Assembly: GCF_001942345.1 (NCBI RefSeq)
Contig: NZ_MKKI01000045.1
Coordinates: forward strand, 124,001-188,000
From: Corynebacterium sp. CNJ-954
Lineage (GTDB): Bacteria > Actinomycetota > Actinomycetes > Mycobacteriales > Mycobacteriaceae
Reading direction: 5' to 3'
Length of the DNA stretch: 64,000 bases
A program made the translations under genes and the position numbers. Shown here piece by piece: positions 43,991-52,647 of the stretch. The first letter of the stretch is position 1; every line of letters begins with the position of its first letter. The notes under the pieces are model-generated. The model searched no databases. It was given only the letters and a program-made list of their open reading frames with translations, and had not been told where the DNA came from.

Positions 43991-46165
43991 CTACATGGCG
44001 CAGCTGATCGAGGAATCCTTCTTTCCGTCGACGGCCTGCTGCAGGCCCTTCTCCACCGCATCGGTGTAGTACTCCTGCCCGGCGTCGTTGGGGTGGACAC
44101 CGTCGCCGATGAGGGAATCCGGGTGGTCGAGCGCCATCTGGCACCAGGGGGCGAGGTACACGTCCGGGTGGACCGCGGCGTAGTCGAGGGTCTGCTGGGC
44201 GGCCGGGGCGATACCGTCGACATAGCCGTAGGGCACCACGAGGATGATCTTGTGGCCCGGCCCGATGGTCTCGACGATGCGGTCGAGCTGACCGTCGAAG
44301 GCCTGCCCGTTGGTGCCGAAACCCAGGACGACGTACCTGCCGAGTTCCCCGTTCGCGGCCATCGCGCCGATCGGGCCTTCACCGCCGGTGTAGTGGCGCG
44401 ACGTCTCCGCGTCGACGGTGATTCCCGGGAACCGCTGCTGCAGGGACAGGGTCGACGCCAGCATTACCGAGTCGCCGATCGCCGTGATGTCTTTCCCCGA
44501 GGGGATGCCCGGTGCGGGCGGTGCGACAGGGGCGTCCGGCGCCGCGGACGTCTCGGCGGGGTTGTCCTGCAGGTCCGCCATCTCCTCCAGCTGGGTCTCC
44601 AGTTCCGACTTCGCCGGGCTCTGCCCCAGGGCGGAACCGGCGAGGAGGGTCACCACCAGGACTGCGCCCGGGACGGCCAGCAGTTTCGTGGTCCCCAGGG
44701 ACTGCAGCGTCCTGCGGTAGCCGTTGCGGCGCAGCGGCGTCTCCACCCACCGGTAGGACGCCTCGGTCAGCACCAGGCTCACCACGACGGCCACGACGCC
44801 GACGGCCCAGTCCGGGACGTCCGACCCCGGTTCCTGCATCAGTGCGCGGGCGAAGACGACGACCGGCCAGTGCCACAGGTACAGGCTGAAGGACCGCTCA
44901 CCGAACCAGCGCAGCGGGCGCCACCGCAGCAGCCCCGCGACCGGCCCGGCCTCCCGCAGGGACGTGGCGATCAGGGCGACGGACAGCAGCGACGCCAGGA
45001 ATAGTCCGCCCCGGTAGGTCAGGGGATCGGTGTCAGGCAGCGTCAGGAACATGGCGGCCAGCGCGACCAGGGCCAGCGACCCACCGGCCCAGGCCAGTGC
45101 CGCGGACCGACGTGACGCGGTCGCAGGGGAGAACGCCGGCCAGGAGTCCGTCGACGACTGCCCGGCCGATGTCGTCACCAGGGCCAGGACCACGCCGGCG
45201 AGCATGCCGAATGCGTGGGTGTCCGTCCCGAAGTACACGCGGGACGGGTCGGCGTCCGGGTCGTGGAGGATGATCATCGCGATCAACGAGGCGATGCCCA
45301 GCACCGTCGCCACCACGGTGGCGACGCGGAACGGACCGGCGGACCGTCCGATCCGGTTCCGGCGCAGGACACGCCGCGAGAACCACAGGCACGCCAGCAG
45401 CAGCAACGGCCACAGTACGTAGAACTGCTCCTCGATGGCCAAGGACCAGTAGTGCATGAAGATCTGCGGCGTGGTGTCAGCGAAGTAGCTGTTCGACTGG
45501 GCGATCTGCACCCAGTTGTTCACGGAGAACAGCGACCCGAGGAACTGCGGCACCAGGGCGACGGCCACGTCACCGCCGATGATCCCGGCCACCGCGGTCG
45601 AGACCAGCAGGACGGTGACCGCTGCCGGGAGGATACGTCGGGCCCGACGGCGCCAGAACTCCTTGAGGTTGATCCGGCCGGTCGCCCCGATTTCGCGCAC
45701 CAGCAGCGAGGTGATGAGGAACCCGGAGAGGACGAAGAAGACGTCCACCCCGAGGAAACCGCCGGGCAGCACGTCGCCGAAGAAGTGGTAGACCACCACA
45801 GCGAGGACCGCGATGCCGCGCAGGCCGTCGAGTCCGGAGACGCGACGGATCCTCCCCGGCTTCAGGGGAGCGGCGACGGGGACCGTGGTGGTCGGTGGGG
45901 GCGGGGCGATTGTCGGCGTCGACGCCACCACCGGCGGCTCCGGGGCAGGTTCTGTCGTCGGCTCAGGCGCGGGAGCGACCTCCACCTCCGCTGCCTCCAC
46001 CGGTGCGCCCCCGGGTGGTGGCGGACACGTCGGGGCGGAGAGAACGATGGGCTCGACCAGTGGCAGTGCCCGTGGCGAACGGACCGATGACCGTGAGCAC
46101 GCGGGTGCCGGTGGTGCACCGCCCGGGGCAGTGAGGACGATGGACGGGCGGGAACTGGTGGCCAT
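43991..46165 (-). CDS. OatA-like membrane acyltransferase with C-terminal SGNH domain
   Basis: 724 residues. Residues ~1-105 are Pro/Ala/Thr-rich. Next comes an acyltransferase-3 domain (GLDGLRGIAVLAVVVYHFFGDVLPGGFLGVDVFFVLSGFLIT, then about ten more hydrophobic segments, FWRRRARRILPA). From ~560 there is an SGNH/GDSL domain with AIGDSVML, GFGTNG and DGVHPND (Ser, Asn and Asp-x-x-His of the triad). In this fold the membrane part passes an acetyl group to the outer SGNH domain, which acetylates peptidoglycan, mycolates or glycans; which one cannot be told. Its stop lies 10 bp after the FMN reductase stop, convergent. Confidence 0.9.
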   Translation of the reverse strand: MATSSRPSIVLTAPGGAPPAPACSRSSVRSPRALPLVEPIVLSAPTCPPPPGGAPVEAAEVEVAPAPEPTTEPAPEPPVVASTPTIAPPPPTTTVPVAAPLKPGRIRRVSGLDGLRGIAVLAVVVYHFFGDVLPGGFLGVDVFFVLSGFLITSLLVREIGATGRINLKEFWRRRARRILPAAVTVLLVSTAVAGIIGGDVAVALVPQFLGSLFSVNNWVQIAQSNSYFADTTPQIFMHYWSLAIEEQFYVLWPLLLLACLWFSRRVLRRNRIGRSAGPFRVATVVATVLGIASLIAMIILHDPDADPSRVYFGTDTHAFGMLAGVVLALVTTSAGQSSTDSWPAFSPATASRRSAALAWAGGSLALVALAAMFLTLPDTDPLTYRGGLFLASLLSVALIATSLREAGPVAGLLRWRPLRWFGERSFSLYLWHWPVVVFARALMQEPGSDVPDWAVGVVAVVVSLVLTEASYRWVETPLRRNGYRRTLQSLGTTKLLAVPGAVLVVTLLAGSALGQSPAKSELETQLEEMADLQDNPAETSAAPDAPVAPPAPGIPSGKDITAIGDSVMLASTLSLQQRFPGITVDAETSRHYTGGEGPIGAMAANGELGRYVVLGFGTNGQAFDGQLDRIVETIGPGHKIILVVPYGYVDGIAPAAQQTLDYAAVHPDVYLAPWCQMALDHPDSLIGDGVHPNDAGQEYYTDAVEKGLQQAVDGKKDSSISCAM

Positions 46166-46312
46166 TACGTAAGCAGGGGTCTTTCAGGGGACGACGGTGG
46201 TGATGCCATAACGGTAGTCGGCGCTACAGTGCGACCCAAAGCCTGTGGGGAGTTCTCCCGATACCCCCGCCTGTATTTGTCGCGACCTGCGGATTGTTAA
46301 TCTAGAGACCCT

Positions 46313-46359
46313 CTAATCTCACAAGGTTTCGTCAGAAGCGGGGATCCTTGTGAGATTAG
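46313..46359. promoter_or_regulatory. Long inverted repeat in the deoC leader
   Basis: CTAATCTCACAAGG (46313-46326) and CCTTGTGAGATTAG (46346-46359) are perfect 14-bp arms around a 19-nt centre, ending at the GGGAGAG ribosome site. Either a paired operator or a leader hairpin able to mask the site. Confidence 0.75.
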
Positions 46360-46368
46360 GGAGAGTCG

Positions 46369-47046
46369 ATGAACGCTAAACTGCACACCATGCAGCGCAC
46401 CGAACTCGCCCGCCTGATCGACCACACCCTGCTCAAGCCGGAGTCCACGTCAGCGGACGTGGCAGGCCTCGCCGCGGAGGCAGGTGAACTGGGCGTCTAC
46501 GCGATCTGCGTGTCGCCGTCGCAGTTGCCGGTGGATGCGCCGTCGGGGGTGCACGTCGCGACGGTGGTCGGTTTCCCGTCCGGCGCGGTGAAACCCGATG
46601 TGAAGGCGACCGAGGCGGCCCGCGCGGTGGCGGACGGTGCCGACGAGGTGGACATGGTCATCAATCTGGCCCTGGTGAAGGAAGGCCGGTTCGATGAACT
46701 GACCAGGGAGATTGCAGTTGTCCGTGCCGCGGTTCCGGCGCCGGGGGTGCTCAAGGTGATCATCGAGTCTGCCGCGCTTGATGACGAGGAGATCGTCGCG
46801 GCCTGCCGCTGTGCGGAAGAGGCGGGCGCCGACTTCGTGAAGACCTCCACCGGATTCCACCCGGCCGGAGGGGCGTCGGTGGAGGCGGTACGGGTGATGC
46901 ACGAAACCGTCGGCGGGCGTCTCGGCATCAAGGCGTCCGGTGGGATCCGTTCGCTCGAGGCAGCGGAGGCGATGGTCGCCGCCGGGGCCACGCGCCTGGG
47001 ACTGTCGGCCTCGGCGGCGGTGCTGGACGAGGCAGGACTGTTCTGA
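46369..47046 (+). CDS. deoC: Deoxyribose-phosphate aldolase
   Basis: 225-residue class I aldolase that splits 2-deoxyribose-5-phosphate into glyceraldehyde-3-phosphate and acetaldehyde. [11 protein letters not shown] opens the barrel; the Schiff-base lysine is K158 in DFVKTSTGF, with the proton-relay K188 in GIKASGGIR and Asp95 in DEVDMVINL. Start at 46369 follows GGGAGAG; a Met at residue 8 is an alternative. No other nucleoside-catabolism gene is adjacent. Expression is probably governed by the 47-bp inverted repeat directly upstream. Confidence 0.95.
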   Translation: MNAKLHTMQRTELARLIDHTLLKPESTSADVAGLAAEAGELGVYAICVSPSQLPVDAPSGVHVATVVGFPSGAVKPDVKATEAARAVADGADEVDMVINLALVKEGRFDELTREIAVVRAAVPAPGVLKVIIESAALDDEEIVAACRCAEEAGADFVKTSTGFHPAGGASVEAVRVMHETVGGRLGIKASGGIRSLEAAEAMVAAGATRLGLSASAAVLDEAGLF

Positions 47047-47190
47047 CCGGACCGGCGTGGTGGAGTTGTCGGTCTCCTCGGTGACGGCGCTGGACACCTC
47101 GAGTGCCCAGGTCAGTGAACGCATGGTTCCGTGACCTGTGCCCTCGGGCCGTGGCCGTTACTAAACCCATACTTCCTGGCAGGTCAGCCA

Positions 47191-47212
47191 TATAATCGCC
47201 TACACTGTCCGG
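47191..47212 (+). promoter_or_regulatory. Promoter of the heterodimeric ABC exporter
   Basis: Perfect -10 TATAAT at 47191-47196, and a second hexamer TACACT at 47201-47206 exactly 6 nt before the GTG start, which would give a leaderless transcript. No clear -35. Confidence 0.55.
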
Positions 47213-48970
47213 GTGCAACTACTCCGGCTCGTGGGCAGATACGCCCGACAGTATCCGGGGCTGCTGGTGGCAGTCCTCATCCTCCAGACCGTTTCCACCT
47301 TCGCAACGCTCTATCTTCCCCGACTCAACGCGGACATCATCGACAAGGGCGTGTCCCTCGGTGACATCGGCTACATCTGGTCGACCGGCGGCGTGATGAT
47401 CGCCGTCGCGTTCGTCCAGGTCATCACCGCTGTCGCCGCGACATGGTGCGCCGCCCGCCTGGCGATGTCGGTGGGCCGTGACGTCCGCCGCGACGTGTAC
47501 CGCAGCGTCGACCGGTTCAGCTCGCAGGACATGGGCACCTTCGGCGTACCGACGCTGATTACCAGGGGCACCAATGACGTGCAGCAGGTGCAGATGGTGT
47601 TCGTCATGTTCCTCAGCTTCATGGTGACCATGCCGATCATGTGCATCGGTGGCATCGTCATGGCGTTGCGGGAGGACGCCGGCCTGTCGTGGCTGGTGTG
47701 GGTGTCCGTGGCGGTGCTGCTGGTCATCGTCGGCGTGATGGTCGCCCGTCTGGTGCCGCTGTTCGGGTCGATGCAGGAGCGGATCGACGCGATCAACGGT
47801 GTGATGCGTGAACAGATCACCGGCATCCGCGTGATCCGTGCGTTCGTCCGGGAGAAGTTCGAGACGAAGCGTTTCGAGGACGCCAACCAGGCGGTTGCCT
47901 GGGTGTCTGAACGTGTCGGACGGGTGTTCGTGCTGATGGGGCCGGTGATCATGCTGGTGCTGCACGCCGCCACGGCGGCGGTGCTGTGGTTCGGCGGTCA
48001 CCGGGTGGCGGACGGTGCGATCGAGGTCGGCTCCCTCACCGCGTTCATGCAGTACCTGCTGCAGATTCTCGTGGCGGTGATGATGGGTTCGTTCATGGCG
48101 ATGATGCTGCCGCGCGCGATCGTGTGTGCCGGACGTATCCAGGACGTGCTCGGCCACGAGCCGTCCATCGTCGAGCCGGAGTCCGATCCGTCGGCGGAGA
48201 CGGTGTCGCCGGACGGGGTGCGAGGCGAGTTGGAGTTCCGCGACGTGTCCTTCACCTACCCGGGTGCGGACGCCCCGGTGCTCACCGACATCAGTTTCAC
48301 CGTGCGCCCCGGGGAGACCACCGCGGTGATCGGTGCGACGGGGTCGGGCAAGACCACGCTGGTCAACCTGATTCCGCGGCTGTTCGCGCCGACGTCGGGG
48401 GAGGTGGTCGTCGACGGTGTGCCGGTCGCGTCGATGCCGCGCAAGGACCTGGCCCGGTACGTCGGGTTGGTGCCGCAGAAGGCGTACCTGTTCTCCGGGA
48501 CGGTGGCGTCCAACCTGCGTTTCGGACGCACCGACGCCACCGACGACGAGCTGTGGGAGGCGTTGCGCGTGGCCCAGGCTGACGGTTTCGTCCGCAGCCG
48601 TGGTGACGGGGAGGCCGCAGGGTTGGCCTCACCGATCGCGCAGGGAGGTACCGACGTGTCCGGCGGTCAGCGCCAACGGTTGTGCATCGCCCGCGCCCTG
48701 GTGGCGGCGCCGAAGGTGTATGTCTTCGACGACTCCTTCTCGGCACTGGACGTGCGCACCGATGCTGCGCTGCGCTCGGCGCTGTACCCGAAGACCCGGG
48801 ATGCGGCCGTGGTGACGGTGGCCCAGCGGGTGTCGACGGTGCGTGACGCCGACCAGATCCTGGTGCTGGAGAAGGGGCGCATCGTCGCCCGGGGAACCCA
48901 TGATGACCTGCTGGAGTCGAGTGCGACCTACCGGGAGATCGTCGAGTCGCAGATGGAGGCGCAGCGATGA
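47213..48970 (+). CDS. ABC exporter half-transporter, subunit with degenerate ATP site
   Basis: 585 residues: six-segment membrane domain (LRLVGRYARQYPGLLVAVLIL...) then an ATPase. Walker A is G374-ATGSGKTT and the signature is the normal DVSGGQRQRL, but the Walker B end reads FDD507 (Asp for the catalytic Glu) and the H-loop His is Gln538 (TVAQRVST). This is the pattern of the non-catalytic half of heterodimeric exporters such as TM287/288 or TmrAB. GTG start. The partner gene overlaps its stop by 4 nt (ATGA). Exports an unknown, probably hydrophobic, substrate. Confidence 0.92.
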   Translation: MQLLRLVGRYARQYPGLLVAVLILQTVSTFATLYLPRLNADIIDKGVSLGDIGYIWSTGGVMIAVAFVQVITAVAATWCAARLAMSVGRDVRRDVYRSVDRFSSQDMGTFGVPTLITRGTNDVQQVQMVFVMFLSFMVTMPIMCIGGIVMALREDAGLSWLVWVSVAVLLVIVGVMVARLVPLFGSMQERIDAINGVMREQITGIRVIRAFVREKFETKRFEDANQAVAWVSERVGRVFVLMGPVIMLVLHAATAAVLWFGGHRVADGAIEVGSLTAFMQYLLQILVAVMMGSFMAMMLPRAIVCAGRIQDVLGHEPSIVEPESDPSAETVSPDGVRGELEFRDVSFTYPGADAPVLTDISFTVRPGETTAVIGATGSGKTTLVNLIPRLFAPTSGEVVVDGVPVASMPRKDLARYVGLVPQKAYLFSGTVASNLRFGRTDATDDELWEALRVAQADGFVRSRGDGEAAGLASPIAQGGTDVSGGQRQRLCIARALVAAPKVYVFDDSFSALDVRTDAALRSALYPKTRDAAVVTVAQRVSTVRDADQILVLEKGRIVARGTHDDLLESSATYREIVESQMEAQR

Positions 48971-50805
48971 GTGACACAGAGGTTGCTGACCGGGGTGCGG
49001 AGTCCGCACCGCGCTCGGCGAAGGCGTTCTGGCCGTCCGCGCTGCGGATGGTGGCGCTCATGGCGCCGCGCAAGATCGCACTGACATGGGTTTTCGTCCT
49101 GCTGGTGGTCTGTGTGGTGCTGACCGTCTACGCACCGAAGGTTCTCGGCGACGCGGTCGACGTGATCTACAACGGTGTGCTGTCGGTGTGGAACAACGAG
49201 CCGGGTGCCGGCATCGACTTCACCGAACTCGGGCGGTTGATCGGCATCGTGCTGGGGATGTACCTCGTCGCCGGGGTGTTCAACTGGGCGCAGGGGTACA
49301 TCCTCAACAAGATCGTCGTCGCGGTGATCGTGGAGCTGCGTACCGACGTGGAGCGTAAGGTCCACCGCCTGCCGTTGAGTTTCTACGACTCCCGGCAGAC
49401 CGGTGACCTGCTGTCGCGGACGACCAATGACGTCGACAACGTCCAGCAGGCACTGCAGCAGGCGCTCAGCCAGTTCGCCTACTCGGCGATGATGATCATC
49501 GGTGTGACGGTGATGATGTTCCGGGTGTCCTGGCAGCTGGCGATCATCGCCCTGCTGGCCCTGCCGTTGACCGCCATCGTGGTGGGTATCGTCGGTACCC
49601 GGGCTCAGAAGCAGTACGGTGCACAGTGGGCCGGGACCGGCAAGGTCAACGGCCATGTCGAGGAGTCCTTCACCGGCCACGACCTGGTTGTCGCCTACGG
49701 CCGTCAGGACGAGATGTCGGTGACCTACGATGAGCGGAACGAGGAGCTCTACCAGGCCAGTGCGAAGGCCCAGTTCCTGTCGGGCATGATGATGCCGCTG
49801 ATGCAGTTCCTGAACTACCTCAGCTACGTGGTCATCGCCGTGTTCGGTGGCCTCCGGGTGGCTAACGGGCAGATGACCCTGGGTGCTGCGACAGCGTTCA
49901 TCCAGTACTCCCGTGAGTTCAACCAGCCGCTCGGCGAGCTCGCCGGCATGATGACGATGGTCCAGTCCGGTGTCGCATCGGCCGAGCGGGTCTTCGAGCT
50001 CCTCGACGCCGAGGAGCAGGATCCTGATCCTGAGGCGACGGTCGAGCCAGCCACCGGTGTGCGTCGGGGTCGGGTCGAGTTCCGTGACGTCTCCTTCGGT
50101 TATTCACCGGAGACTCCGTTGATCGAGAACCTCGATCTGGAGGTGGATCCGGGGCAGACCATCGCGATCGTGGGCCCCACCGGCGCGGGCAAGACCACGA
50201 TGGTGAACCTGATCATGCGGTTCTACGAGGTCACCTCGGGTGCGATCCTTGTTGACGGGGTGGACACCCGCACGATGAGCAGGGCCGAGCTGCGGTCGCG
50301 CACCGGCATGGTGCTGCAGGACGCGGTGCTGTTCGACGGCACGATCCTGGAGAACATCCGTTACGGGCGTCTGGACGCCACCGATGACGAGGTCAAGGCC
50401 GCGGCGAAGGCCGCGTACGTCGACCGGTTCGTCCATGCGTTGCCGGAGGGGTACGACACGGTCATCGACCAGGACGGCGGGTCGGTGTCCGCCGGTGAGC
50501 GCCAGCTGATCACGATTGCGCGTGCGTTCCTCGCGGAGCCGGAGATCCTGATCCTGGACGAGGCCACCTCGTCGGTGGACACCCGCACCGAGGTGCTGGT
50601 CCAGAAGGCGATGAATGCGATTCGTGCGCAGCGCACGTCCTTCGTGATCGCGCACCGGTTGTCGACGATCCGCGACGCCGACCGCATCCTGGTGATGGTC
50701 GACGGGTCGATCGTGGAACAGGGGTCGCACGACGAGTTGCTGGAGGCGGACGGCTCCTACGCCGAGCTGTACCGGAGCCAGTTCGCCGCCGGTGGGGCGG
50801 TGTAG
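48967..50805 (+). CDS. ABC exporter half-transporter, catalytic subunit
   Basis: 612 residues: a longer N-terminal tail, six membrane segments and an ATPase with Walker A G403-PTGAGKTT, catalytic Glu532 (LILDEATSS) and His563 (IAHRLST). Its signature is the altered SAGE (508-511) instead of SGGQ. Because each ATP site is built from the Walker motifs of one subunit and the signature of the other, all degenerate residues fall in one site, which confirms heterodimer pairing with the gene upstream. ATGA overlap couples translation. Confidence 0.93.
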   Translation: MSDTEVADRGAESAPRSAKAFWPSALRMVALMAPRKIALTWVFVLLVVCVVLTVYAPKVLGDAVDVIYNGVLSVWNNEPGAGIDFTELGRLIGIVLGMYLVAGVFNWAQGYILNKIVVAVIVELRTDVERKVHRLPLSFYDSRQTGDLLSRTTNDVDNVQQALQQALSQFAYSAMMIIGVTVMMFRVSWQLAIIALLALPLTAIVVGIVGTRAQKQYGAQWAGTGKVNGHVEESFTGHDLVVAYGRQDEMSVTYDERNEELYQASAKAQFLSGMMMPLMQFLNYLSYVVIAVFGGLRVANGQMTLGAATAFIQYSREFNQPLGELAGMMTMVQSGVASAERVFELLDAEEQDPDPEATVEPATGVRRGRVEFRDVSFGYSPETPLIENLDLEVDPGQTIAIVGPTGAGKTTMVNLIMRFYEVTSGAILVDGVDTRTMSRAELRSRTGMVLQDAVLFDGTILENIRYGRLDATDDEVKAAAKAAYVDRFVHALPEGYDTVIDQDGGSVSAGERQLITIARAFLAEPEILILDEATSSVDTRTEVLVQKAMNAIRAQRTSFVIAHRLSTIRDADRILVMVDGSIVEQGSHDELLEADGSYAELYRSQFAAGGAV

Positions 50806-50809
50806 GTCG

Positions 50810-51127
50810 TCACCTGCCCGTGACGTCGGTCTCCCAGTAGTGGAAGTCGACGATGTCCTCGGGCAAGGCAGCGACGACCCGCTCGTGCAGGCGCCGTCCT
50901 TCCTCTTCGTGGGCGCGGGCCATGTCGCCGGACGGCCAGCCGGTCTCCCAGCTGAAGTGGTCATTGAACTGACGCGCCCATCGGCGGATGTCCTGCGACA
51001 GTTCGTCCGGAAGACAGGGGAGAGGCGGGTCCTCCTCCGCGCACAGGTAGGGGTGCTCGCTCGTCGTGGCCCAGACGTTCCAGAACGGCCAGTCGACCGT
51101 GTACTCGTTCATCATCTTGAAATGCAT
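50810..51127 (-). CDS. Small hypothetical protein
   Basis: 105-residue acidic, Trp-rich soluble protein (MNEYTVDWPFWNVW..., WARQFNDHFSWETGWP..., EDIVDFHYWE). I do not recognise the family; the WPFW...NDHFSWE pattern resembles small uncharacterised actinobacterial proteins. The start is set by AGGAGG 9 nt before the ATG at 51127. Convergent with the ABC exporter (4 bp between stops) and divergent from the SRPBCC gene across a gap with a long inverted repeat. Confidence 0.65.
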   Translation of the reverse strand: MHFKMMNEYTVDWPFWNVWATTSEHPYLCAEEDPPLPCLPDELSQDIRRWARQFNDHFSWETGWPSGDMARAHEEEGRRLHERVVAALPEDIVDFHYWETDVTGR

Positions 51128-51193
51128 CGCGGGCATCCTCCTGTCGTCAGATTCCGTGTGTAGCCGTACTTCAGCCCTACCGTGCTGCAGTGA

Positions 51194-51240
51194 GTGACAC
51201 AATCCGGCACGTCGTGGCACGAAGACCCGGATTGTGTCAC
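51194..51240. promoter_or_regulatory. Long inverted repeat in a divergent promoter region
   Basis: GTGACACAATCCGG (51194-51207) and CCGGATTGTGTCAC (51227-51240): perfect 14-bp arms, 19-nt centre. The spacing is identical to that of the deoC element. Being between divergent genes it is unlikely to be a terminator. Confidence 0.75.
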
Positions 51241-51292
51241 GCACACCAGGACTCCGGTAGCAGATGTGGCCGGGAGGGCTACGCTGAGACCC

Positions 51293-51757
51293 ATGGCCTA
51301 TGAGATCAGCGACTCCGTCACCGTCCACGCCGCCCCGTCGGAGGTCTTCGACCTCGTCAGTGACATCACGCGCACCGGCGAGTGGAGCGCCCAGTGCTAC
51401 CGCGCGGAATGGGACGCGGACGACAGAGGCGACGGGGCGAGGTTCACCGGGCACAACCGCAGAGGGGAGCGGGAATGGTCGACGGTCTCCGAAGTTGTCT
51501 CCTCCCGTCCGGGACAGGAATTCACCTGGCGGGTCACCTCCAGTGGAACACGGTGGGGCTTCCGGATGGAGCCGGTGAACCGTCGGGAGGATGCCACGGT
51601 GCTCACGGAATTCACCGCCTTCACAGAGGAGGGTGAAGCGTACTTCCGGCAGAAGTTCGGTGATGACGCAGCTGCCCAGGAAGCGGACCGCCGCGACGCC
51701 GCCACCTACGGAATCACTGAGACCCTGCAGAACATCAAGGAGATCCTCGAGGGGTAA
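51293..51757 (+). CDS. SRPBCC-family protein (polyketide cyclase/dehydrase-like)
   Basis: 154-residue START-like fold: SDSVTVHAAPSEVFDLVSDITRTGEWS opens the typical hydrophobic cavity protein; the middle has RREDATVLTEFTAF. Family members bind lipids or act as cyclases; most actinobacterial copies are uncharacterised. TACGCT (51280-51285) lies 7 nt before the ATG, so the mRNA is probably leaderless. A 47-bp inverted repeat lies further upstream. Confidence 0.82.
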   Translation: MAYEISDSVTVHAAPSEVFDLVSDITRTGEWSAQCYRAEWDADDRGDGARFTGHNRRGEREWSTVSEVVSSRPGQEFTWRVTSSGTRWGFRMEPVNRREDATVLTEFTAFTEEGEAYFRQKFGDDAAAQEADRRDAATYGITETLQNIKEILEG

Positions 51758-51900
51758 CCACTTTCCACACCCTGTGAGTTGTCCCCAGGCTCCTGCGGCT
51801 TCCCGCGAGAACCCTCCGCTTCACGACGTGGAGCGCATAGTGTTTCGTGCGATCAGCGGAAGCGAGAGCTATCCAGAAAAGATGCAGGACAGGGTAGGGT

Positions 51901-52476
51901 ATGGGTCATGACTCGAAAGAACCCCAGGAAGACGCGGCGTGGGCTGCTGACCGGAGTGGGCAGTCTTTTCGACCTGGAGGGCTCGACGACTTACCGGCGA
52001 ATGCAGGAGATGATGCCACCGCCTCCACCACGCAGGAGCATCAACCAGATTCTGGTGGACGCGAGCATAGTCGCTTTCTCGGAGACCAACTCGCAGAGGA
52101 GCTCAGCGACAATCCCGTCCTCTTCACGCAGGTAACTGCTCATCTGCAGGAGAATCACCTACATCTACCATTGCTTAGTCCGGATCATGAGCGGATGGTG
52201 CGAATGCGGGCGGACACACCGGAGTTGTATGAGGTCTATGTTCAAGCGATTGCTTCACAACTTCACGCTGATGAGGTGGCACGGACGTTACCGTATATCG
52301 CGCCTCCCCGAGCCGTGTTCAGGGGGCAGGTCCTCGGCTTAATCGCAGTCGTGGCGGTGCTGTTCTTCGCGGGTTACCTGGCATATTTGAACCACCCCTG
52401 GACAGCTGGGCTTGTTGCAGGTGTTGACATTGTTGCCCTGGCCTCGGTGTTCGTCGCGAGGGGAAGGGACGGATAG
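51901..52476 (+). CDS. DUF2335-like membrane protein (5' part in doubtful frame)
   Basis: 191 residues as read. The C-terminal half is convincing: LSDNPVLFTQVTAHLQENH, a helical region, then RGQVLGLIAVVAVLFFAGYLAYLNHPWTAGLVAGVDIVALASVFVARG, two membrane helices as in DUF2335 proteins. The first ~60 residues are compositionally odd, and the overlapping frame from 51908 looks more protein-like. A missing G near 52079-52080 would join that frame to this one. Function unknown. 51758-51900 upstream holds nothing I can recognise. AGGGT stands before the ATG. Confidence 0.6.
   Translation: MGHDSKEPQEDAAWAADRSGQSFRPGGLDDLPANAGDDATASTTQEHQPDSGGREHSRFLGDQLAEELSDNPVLFTQVTAHLQENHLHLPLLSPDHERMVRMRADTPELYEVYVQAIASQLHADEVARTLPYIAPPRAVFRGQVLGLIAVVAVLFFAGYLAYLNHPWTAGLVAGVDIVALASVFVARGRDG
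51908..52135 (+). CDS. Overlapping short frame, possibly the true N-terminus of the DUF2335-like protein
   Basis: 75 residues in the +1-shifted frame: basic start MTRKNPRKTRRG, LLTGVGSLFDLEGS, RRMQEMMPPPPPRRSINQILVDASIVAF, then low-quality sequence to the stop. The first ~57 residues look like real protein. Either a separate small gene, or the 5' part of the next gene separated by a one-base loss like those in three other genes here. Confidence 0.4.
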   Translation: MTRKNPRKTRRGLLTGVGSLFDLEGSTTYRRMQEMMPPPPPRRSINQILVDASIVAFSETNSQRSSATIPSSSRR

Positions 52477-52647
52477 TGCGCCAGCCTAGGCAGGGACGTG
52501 GCAACTGCGCCGGGGCCCTTGCGGCCGGTTGTTGCCGCTGCTAGGTTCTTAAGACATGCGGAAGTAGAACCCCTGAATCGTCCTGCGCCTGAGGCGTTGC
52601 CATCTGCCCGGCGGGACACACCTTTTCTCCACTCAGGGAGTTCCCCC

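Noticed and set aside
48967..50805. ABC exporter subunits as siderophore-type (IrtAB) iron importers
   Set aside because: No siderophore-interacting domain is fused, and no iron-type operator was seen; exporter-type heterodimer motifs explain the sequence.
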